5,205 bases of DNA, from NCBI GenBank assembly GCA_019312695.1, contig JAFDCT010000119.1:1-5205 (forward strand), in the 5' to 3' direction. Made by a program: the position numbers and the translations under genes. The DNA comes from Deltaproteobacteria bacterium. Its GTDB lineage: Bacteria; Desulfobacterota; Desulfobulbia; Desulfobulbales; BM004. Shown one piece after another: positions 1 to 5,205 of the stretch (positions within the stretch are counted from its first letter, which is position 1; the number at the start of each line of letters is the position of its first letter). The notes under the pieces are model-generated. The model did no database searches. It was not told the origin of the DNA and saw nothing but the letters and a program-made list of their open reading frames with translations.

Positions 1-297
1 ATCAGCCGTGTAACCACCAACAAATATGTCCATACCCCGCAGGGTATATTTGAACTCAAATACTTTTTTTCCACCGCCATTCCTCAACAGAACGGGGGAT
101 CCCTTGCGGCAGAGAGCATCAGGCAACGCATCAAGGAGATGATTAAAAACGAACCCCCTGAAAAACCTCTGACTGACAATGCCATTTCCAAGGCTCTTGC
201 CAAGGAGAACACCGAAATCGCCCGTCGCACGGTTGCTAAATACCGAGAGCAGATGGGAATCCTGCCGGTTAAGCACCGGCGCAAGCCAAAGTTGTAA
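1..297 (+). CDS. rpoN: RNA polymerase sigma-54 factor, C-terminal end (partial, 5' end outside window)
   Basis: Sigma-54 directs core RNA polymerase to -24/-12 promoters and needs an AAA+ activator to open DNA. The window begins in frame and shows the last 98 codons, ending in TAA at 295-297; the family is usually about 450-500 residues, so roughly four fifths is missing to the left. The visible part starts in the conserved core after the -12-recognising helix-turn-helix (SRVTTNKYVHTPQGIFELKYFF-type segment, residues 2-23). It then has the C-terminal DNA-binding domain, whose RpoN box ARRTVAKYR lies at residues 74-82 (bases 220-246); this helix reads the -24 element. The tail after the box is short and basic (KHRRKPKL), as is common. 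The next gene is convergent, with only 10 bases between the stop codons, so no hpf or ptsN follows. A 6-bp GC-rich hairpin at 264-280 lies in the last codons but has no T-tract. The identification is very secure from the RpoN box; no start or upstream context can be judged. Confidence 0.97.
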   Translation: MSRVTTNKYVHTPQGIFELKYFFSTAIPQQNGGSLAAESIRQRIKEMIKNEPPEKPLTDNAISKALAKENTEIARRTVAKYREQMGILPVKHRRKPKL

Positions 298-307
298 ATA
301 TTCAAGT

Positions 308-895
308 CTAAAGATATCTTACCGAAACCTGTCCATTTTCATTCTCTGAAATCTGAAGAATAGAGCCGTTATCAATTTTTATTGAGCGGAAATCATTGAG
401 TGCAAGCCCCTTAAAAAAAAGAACCAGACATCGCAAGACAATAAGATGGCTCACCAGCAAAATCTTTTGTTCCCGGGCAGATGCAAGCAATTGATTTACC
501 GTCCCGACGGCCCTGCTTTGCACCTGAGCCAGAGTTTCACATCCGGCCAAATCGAAATCCTGCGGCGCTGAAAGCCAGGTGGGGTATTGGGCGCCAAACT
601 GCTTTCTTATTTCATCTTTTGTCAAGCCGTCCCAGTGGGGGATATTGATTTCATCAAGTTCTGCCAGGACAGAGACCGGAATATTTAAAAGCGATCCAAG
701 CATTTCCGCTGACTGCATGGTTCGTTTTGCCGGGCCGCAGTATATTGCTGTAATATTTTCAGAACGCAGCTTTTCTCCCACCTGCCCTTTCTGCTTGATG
801 CCTTCAGCATGAAGTTCCTCTCCGGTTCTGCCGGCAAAGCGGTCTTCCTTGTTGGCCGTGGTAATGCCGTGACGAACTAGGTAGATAGTAGACAT
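308..895 (-). CDS. Histidine phosphatase family protein (phosphoglycerate mutase-like)
   Basis: A 195-residue, probably cytosolic phosphatase of the histidine phosphatase superfamily, branch 1, which transfers phosphate to an active-site His. The phosphate pocket is complete: LVRHG at residues 6-10 with R8 and nucleophile H9, R58 in the GPAKRTMQSAE segment, acid E82 in LDEINIPHWDG, and second histidine H150 in LLVSH. The late DNGSI segment (175-179) is also typical of the family, and the length matches small members such as PhoE- or CobC-type enzymes. The residue after H150 is Leu where Gly is usual (SHL for SHG). The substrate cannot be told: alpha-ribazole phosphate, a phosphosugar or another phosphomonoester are all possible, and no cobalamin gene is adjacent, so no symbol is given. 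The ATG at 893-895 is the only sensible start, because RHG lies eight codons in and an in-frame TAA lies at 920-922 with no other start codon between. There is no clear Shine-Dalgarno sequence before it. The gene is convergent with rpoN and follows the SNF2 gene on the same strand. Confidence 0.93.
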   Translation of the reverse strand: MSTIYLVRHGITTANKEDRFAGRTGEELHAEGIKQKGQVGEKLRSENITAIYCGPAKRTMQSAEMLGSLLNIPVSVLAELDEINIPHWDGLTKDEIRKQFGAQYPTWLSAPQDFDLAGCETLAQVQSRAVGTVNQLLASAREQKILLVSHLIVLRCLVLFFKGLALNDFRSIKIDNGSILQISENENGQVSVRYL

Positions 896-1007
896 ATATA
901 CAAATTGAGCTTGGTAAAATTAAAAATATGGCGCCTTGACGTAAATTGCATAGCGAAGTTATGGCATCATAAATTTTCAATTTCCCATCTTCGACTTTCA
1001 ATAATAA
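896..1007 (-). other. AT-rich intergenic gap between SNF2 and phosphatase genes
   Basis: These 112 bases hold no convincing gene. Read on the minus strand, the part next to the SNF2 stop is a run of similar purine-rich units (TTGAAA, TCGAAGA, GGGAAA, TTGAAAA, about 974-1002), which resembles a short degenerate or dispersed intergenic repeat. A weak sigma-70-like promoter for the phosphatase can be drawn: TTTACG (940-945) and TAATTT (917-922) with 17 bases between, which would give a leader of about 15 bases. It matches consensus poorly (4/6 and 3/6). A bulged hairpin at 947-966 (arms TGCATA and TATGGCA on the + strand) has no following T-tract, so it is not an obvious terminator for the SNF2 gene. 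Readthrough from SNF2 into the phosphatase gene therefore remains possible. Confidence 0.5.
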
Positions 1008-4000
1008 TCACTGCTCCCGTATCAGGTTCAGCAACTCCTCAACAGAAATCCTGCTGCTAATCTCAGTTTCTGCTAGCAGGCTGTTTGCCAGATGCCTTTT
1101 TTCCTGGTGCAGCCTAACTATTTTTTCTTCAATTGTATGCTTGGTAATGAGTCTGTATATGGTTACAGGATGCACCTGGCCGATCCTGTGGGCCCGGTCC
1201 GATGCCTGGTCCTCAACAGCAGGATTCCACCAGGGGTCCATGTGAATGACATAATCTGCAGCGGTCAGGTTAAGTCCTAATCCGCCGGCCTTGAGGCTGA
1301 TGAGGAACAGGTCCCCCTGTCCCGCCTGAAAGGCTTCCACTTCCTTTTCCCGTTGTTTCACCGGTGTAGCCCCATCCAGATAACGGTACTTAATTTTTTT
1401 TCTATCAAGAAACGAACGGATAATATGCAGGTGACCGACAAATTGGCTGAAAACCAGGGCCTTGTGCCTGTTCTCCAGCAATTCATTGACCACCTTTTCA
1501 AATAGCTGCAGCTTTGAACTTTCAATATCAGTTTCTGGCAGAACAAGTTTCGGATTACAGCAGGCACGACGCAGTTTCATAATTTCGGCAAGTATTTTGA
1601 CAGTGTACCCCTTACCATTCTTCTTAACGACTGATACTCCTGTTGCTGTTTTATTTTTTGGTACGGGCAGGTTGTTGCCTACAGCCAGATTTTCAAGAGC
1701 CTGCCGTCTCATGGCTTCATAAAAGGCAAGTTCTTCGTCATTCATTTCCACCTGGAGGGTGATCTCAGTGCGCGGCGGCAGTTCCTCCAGAACCTGAGCC
1801 TTATTTCGGCGCAATATGAAGGGACGGATCAGTCTCTTCAGTTTTCTCTTTGCTCCCTTGTCCCCAAAACGTTCAATCGGTATGGCAAAACGCTGATTGA
1901 AGCTTTCCAGGGAGCCTAACAGGCCCGGTATAATGAAATTGAAGAGGTTCCATAATTCGCCGAGATGGTTTTCAATAGGCGTTCCTGTGGTCAGGAGCTT
2001 AAATCTCCCATTAAGCGACATTGCAGCATGAGAACGCTTGGTCTCCATATTTTTTATTGCCTGGGCCTCATCCAGGACAATAACCTGCCAGTCTAACCCG
2101 GCTAAAATCTTTGCCTCCTGCTGCAGGAGAGTATAACTTGTCACCAGGACATCAAATTCCTTCAGGGACTGGACCAGCTTCTTCCTTTTCCTTGGGCCCA
2201 ATAGATGCATTTTCAAAGTCGGTGCAAAACGGTTGGCTTCCTGCAGCCAGTTCATGCACACGGAAGTTGGCGCCACCACAAGTATGGGACCATTGCGGGT
2301 CTTTTCCAGAATTATGGCAAGAGCCTGCAATGTTTTCCCCAGTCCCATATCATCAGCCAGACATGCCCCCCCTCCCCAATGGGCCAATCTCGAAAGCCAT
2401 TTATAGCCCTCTACCTGGTAATCACGCAGGTCAGCCTGCAGTGTGGAGGGTACCTTGGGATCCAGAGACTGCGCCTCTCTTATCAAGCGCAATTGCGCCA
2501 GCCATTTTTCATCGGCTTCCAGATCTCCTGCATCCTGTATCGCATCGGCAAAGGCCATTGCTGTTAAAGGATGAATTCGTAATGACCGGTCACCGATTTC
2601 CTGTTTGGTCTGCACTTCTGCCATGTAGGAAAAATCATTAAGACGGCGACGGAAATCATCGGTCAGGGCCAGAAATTCCCCGTTTCCCAATGGCAGGAAT
2701 TTCCCTGGATTCCTTCGGGCTAGATCCACCAGTCTTTTCATATCAACAACCAGAGACTCATCCACAGATAAAGACCCTGTAACTGCAAACCATGAAAGTC
2801 CCCTGCTGCCTTTCGTTTTGCGAACCTGAATTCTGAGCTTTTCCAGAGAGGCACTCTGACGAACAGAAATACGTTCACCTTCGGGCCATTCGATTATTAC
2901 CTTATCCATAGATTCCCGGAGTTCCAGCAAAACTCCGAGGCAGATTTCCGTATCCTGCAGAAGCCACTCCCTACCTGCTCCTTCATGCTCTGCCAGAGTC
3001 GGGCATTTTTCCTCCATCTCCCGGACCTTTTCTTCCTCCAGTTCCAGATCGCGCCTGGTCTGGAGCCTCTGGCCGTCGACTTCCGCCATAACATTCACCG
3101 CACCCTGGCCAGGCTTCAAATAGGGGCCTTTGGGGCCGAAAGGTTTTACAAACATTGCCAGCTTAAAACCCGCACCTAGAGGTACAAGCTGGATATATAT
3201 CTGCGAAGCGGCTGCAACCTCCTTTATCAGGTCCGTTTTACCGTTGAGGTTGTTTATTGCCTTAGTGTCAACAGCTATGGCGGAATGCACGGTCATGTAG
3301 GACGAAAGACTCCCCACCACGGCCATGACCTGTTCCCTGTAAGCCGCCGGAACCAGCAGACCGCTTCCGGATATTACTTTGGCAATATCCCTATGTTTTC
3401 TGGTCACCTCAATAATTTTAAAGCGTGTCGGTGTTTCCCGGACAACCGATATGCCCTCCTGGGAAAAGTCGTTTAACAGCCTTATGTGCACCTCATCCTT
3501 ATGCTTTTCAACCAGTAATTCCGGTTCACCTTTGACAAATTCCACCGAAATATCCGGTGCTTCCTCCAGGAAGAGCAGCGGGTGTCCAACCATTGCCGGC
3601 AAGGTCTGTTTAAGGTCGAAACAATAGGTAACATTCTGATTGCTCTGTTCGCGTTTCAGTGTTTTGCATATTTTCCGATCAGAATCAGTCATAAAATCAA
3701 GCTTCCTGCCGGAATAGATCCTGGAAAGCGCAATGGGCCGCCCCTTGCTCCAACGGTTATCTGAACCCAGCCTCTGTTCTCTTGCTGATATGGAGAATAA
3801 ACCTTTTTGGTATCCAACCAGCCAGACCATGCGGCAGTTGCCCTGGGCCTTTTCCTGCAGCAGCTCCGAATCATCGGTGATATTGATCAGCGCCTTCAGC
3901 CTCCTCTTCCAGGGCTCTTCCAATGTTACCGCATCGACAATGGAGACCATTTTCGTCTTTTTCCGGATGCCGGCTGCATAATCAAGCAGTTCAGCATCCT

Positions 4001-5205
4001 GGTCAACCCTGCCGATCAATTCGGCAAATTCCATGGCAATCCAGTCAAAACCGCTTTCACGGGCCCTCTGCCAAAGAAGTCTGAATAAATCATTTGATTC
4101 CTCCCGGGCAGTCAACGTTGGCAAATAGCCACTCAGCCAGTACCTGACCATTGCCCCCAGCAGAATTGTTAAACTGTTTGCCGTAAAAGCAGAAAAATCC
4201 TCTGAAATTTCAGACAGGCCGCTTTCCTGGGCCGAGATGAACTGATCCACCATTTCATAAGCACCGGAAAGTATGTTGCCCGGCTGCTGGCTCCTGACCG
4301 TATCAATAAATTTCCTGATCCTGTTCAAAGAATTGACATCACCTGTTTTCAGCAATGCCAGTATGAAAAAGAGCCCTGAAATCCCGGGAAAAAACATTCT
4401 TTTTCGTGAACCGATTTTCTGCAGCTGCTGCAAGTCTCCCTCAAACAGCTGCAAAGCCAACTCGTTATTGCCCAGCATGAATTCAATGCATCCTGTCATG
4501 CCGCTGGCCACAAAAGATTCAGAATTGTTCAAGACAAGCTCTTTAACCTCTTCAAGGTTGCCTCGCCAGAGTAAAAGGCTGGCCAACAGGCGATGAAACG
4601 GCAGCCTCTCCTCAGGAGGTATTTTTTGCAGTGTTTTCCGACTTCGCAGGTACGAGAAGCCATTATCAAGTAACGACAGATAATGCAGGGAATAGTTCAT
4701 CATCTGGCTCAGCAGATAAAACTGCGAAGAGGGGGCTAATGACGATAACCAGCCAGGATCAAAAGGGTTATTGCAGAAACGCACTGCCGGGAAAGACCTT
4801 AATACCTCATCTTTACACTGTTTACAGAGGATGAGCTGCATATTTTCCAGATGCACCATATTACTGTTATATAATCCAATCCGGTATTCACGCATGGCTC
4901 GTAAACACCTCTGGGGCCATTTTGACTGATATTGCGAAAAAGGAATCTCATCCTGTACTGCTTCGGACAGCTCCCTGAAATTCCCTTCTTCTGCAGCACT
5001 CCTGCTTACAGGTTCAACAAGGCTATCGGGGCAGCGGCAGTCTTTGTCAAGCAGATCAAGTGCCTGCAGTTTCTGGATAAAGGGGCTTATTGTGGCTGAA
5101 GTCAGCCACTCACCTTGCGGACCGGTTATTCTGGCTCTGCGCAGACAATTGACCAGGGTAATACGGTTGACCGGTTCATAGATTATGGAGACAAGTTGAA
5201 GAAGG
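1008..5205 (-). CDS. Large SNF2/Rad54-family DEAD-like helicase (ATPase), 5' end outside window
   Basis: A SNF2-family ATPase, expected to translocate on double-stranded DNA and remodel or strip protein-DNA complexes; its cellular role is unknown. The frame is open from the TGA at 1008-1010 to the right edge, 1398 codons, numbered here from the codon at 5202-5204. An ATG at 4893-4895 (residue 104) would give 1295 residues, but the open, protein-like frame before it argues it is internal. Layout: winged-helix-like segment (about 1-53); Cys-containing stretch (C56, C58, C127, C130, C144); TPR-like helical repeats (about 160-310, best unit near 238-258); beta-rich bacterial SNF2-associated region (about 440-890) with a charged helix at 715-735; then the motor. 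Motor motifs: LRDYQVEGYKWL (926-937), Walker A DMGLGKT with K957, DEAQ box (1045-1048), TTGTPIEN (1072-1079), ALVFSQF (1249-1255), LKAGGLGLNLTAAD (1304-1317) and motif VI DQASDRAHRIGQ (1332-1343) with R1337 and R1340. All catalytic residues are intact. No SWIM zinc finger is visible, though one could lie further upstream. The co-directional phosphatase gene follows 112 bases downstream. Confidence 0.95.
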   Translation of the reverse strand, partial: LLQLVSIIYEPVNRITLVNCLRRARITGPQGEWLTSATISPFIQKLQALDLLDKDCRCPDSLVEPVSRSAAEEGNFRELSEAVQDEIPFSQYQSKWPQRCLRAMREYRIGLYNSNMVHLENMQLILCKQCKDEVLRSFPAVRFCNNPFDPGWLSSLAPSSQFYLLSQMMNYSLHYLSLLDNGFSYLRSRKTLQKIPPEERLPFHRLLASLLLWRGNLEEVKELVLNNSESFVASGMTGCIEFMLGNNELALQLFEGDLQQLQKIGSRKRMFFPGISGLFFILALLKTGDVNSLNRIRKFIDTVRSQQPGNILSGAYEMVDQFISAQESGLSEISEDFSAFTANSLTILLGAMVRYWLSGYLPTLTAREESNDLFRLLWQRARESGFDWIAMEFAELIGRVDQDAELLDYAAGIRKKTKMVSIVDAVTLEEPWKRRLKALINITDDSELLQEKAQGNCRMVWLVGYQKGLFSISAREQRLGSDNRWSKGRPIALSRIYSGRKLDFMTDSDRKICKTLKREQSNQNVTYCFDLKQTLPAMVGHPLLFLEEAPDISVEFVKGEPELLVEKHKDEVHIRLLNDFSQEGISVVRETPTRFKIIEVTRKHRDIAKVISGSGLLVPAAYREQVMAVVGSLSSYMTVHSAIAVDTKAINNLNGKTDLIKEVAAASQIYIQLVPLGAGFKLAMFVKPFGPKGPYLKPGQGAVNVMAEVDGQRLQTRRDLELEEEKVREMEEKCPTLAEHEGAGREWLLQDTEICLGVLLELRESMDKVIIEWPEGERISVRQSASLEKLRIQVRKTKGSRGLSWFAVTGSLSVDESLVVDMKRLVDLARRNPGKFLPLGNGEFLALTDDFRRRLNDFSYMAEVQTKQEIGDRSLRIHPLTAMAFADAIQDAGDLEADEKWLAQLRLIREAQSLDPKVPSTLQADLRDYQVEGYKWLSRLAHWGGGACLADDMGLGKTLQALAIILEKTRNGPILVVAPTSVCMNWLQEANRFAPTLKMHLLGPRKRKKLVQSLKEFDVLVTSYTLLQQEAKILAGLDWQVIVLDEAQAIKNMETKRSHAAMSLNGRFKLLTTGTPIENHLGELWNLFNFIIPGLLGSLESFNQRFAIPIERFGDKGAKRKLKRLIRPFILRRNKAQVLEELPPRTEITLQVEMNDEELAFYEAMRRQALENLAVGNNLPVPKNKTATGVSVVKKNGKGYTVKILAEIMKLRRACCNPKLVLPETDIESSKLQLFEKVVNELLENRHKALVFSQFVGHLHIIRSFLDRKKIKYRYLDGATPVKQREKEVEAFQAGQGDLFLISLKAGGLGLNLTAADYVIHMDPWWNPAVEDQASDRAHRIGQVHPVTIYRLITKHTIEEKIVRLHQEKRHLANSLLAETEISSRISVEELLNLIREQ

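Noticed and set aside
264..280. Perfect 6-bp hairpin GCCGGT-TAAGC-ACCGGC near the end of rpoN, as a terminator
   Set aside because: It lies inside conserved-looking coding sequence and is not followed by a T-tract on either strand.
84..305. 73-codon minus-strand open frame opposite the rpoN end
   Set aside because: The + strand here encodes the RpoN box without doubt, so the antisense frame is a shadow.
311..320. Palindrome AAGATATCTT just past the phosphatase stop codon side
   Set aside because: It has no loop, falls in the last phosphatase codons, and a 10-base AT-rich palindrome is expected by chance at this scale.
308..895. Calling the phosphatase CobC (alpha-ribazole phosphatase) or a true phosphoglycerate mutase
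   Set aside because: The pocket motifs are shared by the whole superfamily, no cobalamin genes are adjacent, and the length is shorter than dPGM.
929..965. + strand promoter: TTGACG at 936-941, or a sigma-54 site formed by TGG (929-931) and TTGC (946-949)
   Set aside because: The sigma-54 GG and GC pairs are 16 bases apart rather than 10. The TTGACG has only a poor -10 (TATGGC), and no gene lies downstream on the + strand.
804..1001. 65-codon minus-strand open frame starting MKVEDGKLKIYD across the intergenic gap
   Set aside because: It overlaps the phosphatase gene in another frame, has no ribosome binding site or recognisable domain, and its first half is the repeat-like AT-rich sequence.
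2111..2641. 176-codon + strand open frame antisense to the SNF2 motor
   Set aside because: It is Pro- and Ser-rich with no domain and lies opposite the strongly conserved Walker A region; it is a shadow of the real gene.
1008..5205. Membership of a DISARM- or BREX-like defence system
   Set aside because: Only an SNF2 motor is present. No methyltransferase, nuclease or other system component is visible, and the neighbours are rpoN and a phosphatase.

Overview
The window holds three protein-coding genes and almost nothing else. On the + strand at the left edge is the 3' end of rpoN, the gene for sigma-54; the visible 98 codons carry the RpoN box, the family's signature. Facing it, and separated by only 10 bases, is a complete minus-strand gene for a small histidine phosphatase (phosphoglycerate mutase-like superfamily). 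Upstream of that gene, on the same strand and after a 112-base AT-rich gap, a very large SNF2-family ATPase gene fills the remaining 80% of the window and runs off the right edge.

The SNF2 frame needs care. The first ATG available inside the window (4893-4895) gives a 1295-residue protein. The same frame stays open with no stop codon for another 103 codons to position 5204, and that stretch translates into plausible, well-folded-looking protein (a winged-helix-like segment followed by a Cys-containing segment). The ATG is therefore most likely internal. At least 1398 residues are in the window and the true start lies beyond it. The protein has a winged-helix-like segment, a TPR-like helical region, a long beta-rich middle region of the kind found in bacterial SNF2 proteins, and a complete two-lobe SNF2 motor at the C-terminus with all helicase motifs intact.

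The organism is a bacterium of moderate GC content that uses sigma-54. The form of the sigma-54 tail and the large single-chain bacterial SNF2 protein fit Desulfobacterota (former Deltaproteobacteria) best. This is an impression from the protein sequences, not a proven assignment. In many proteobacteria rpoN is followed by hpf and ptsN; here it is followed directly by a convergent gene, so that arrangement is absent.

No functional link between the three genes is evident. The phosphatase and SNF2 genes are co-directional and could share a transcript, but the 112-base gap and the unrelated functions make this uncertain. I see no RNA genes, CRISPR array, insertion sequence or convincing intrinsic terminator. 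Nothing in the window by itself marks a new defence or mobile system. The most interesting item is the large uncharacterised N-terminal portion of the SNF2 protein, whose meaning depends on genes just outside the right edge.
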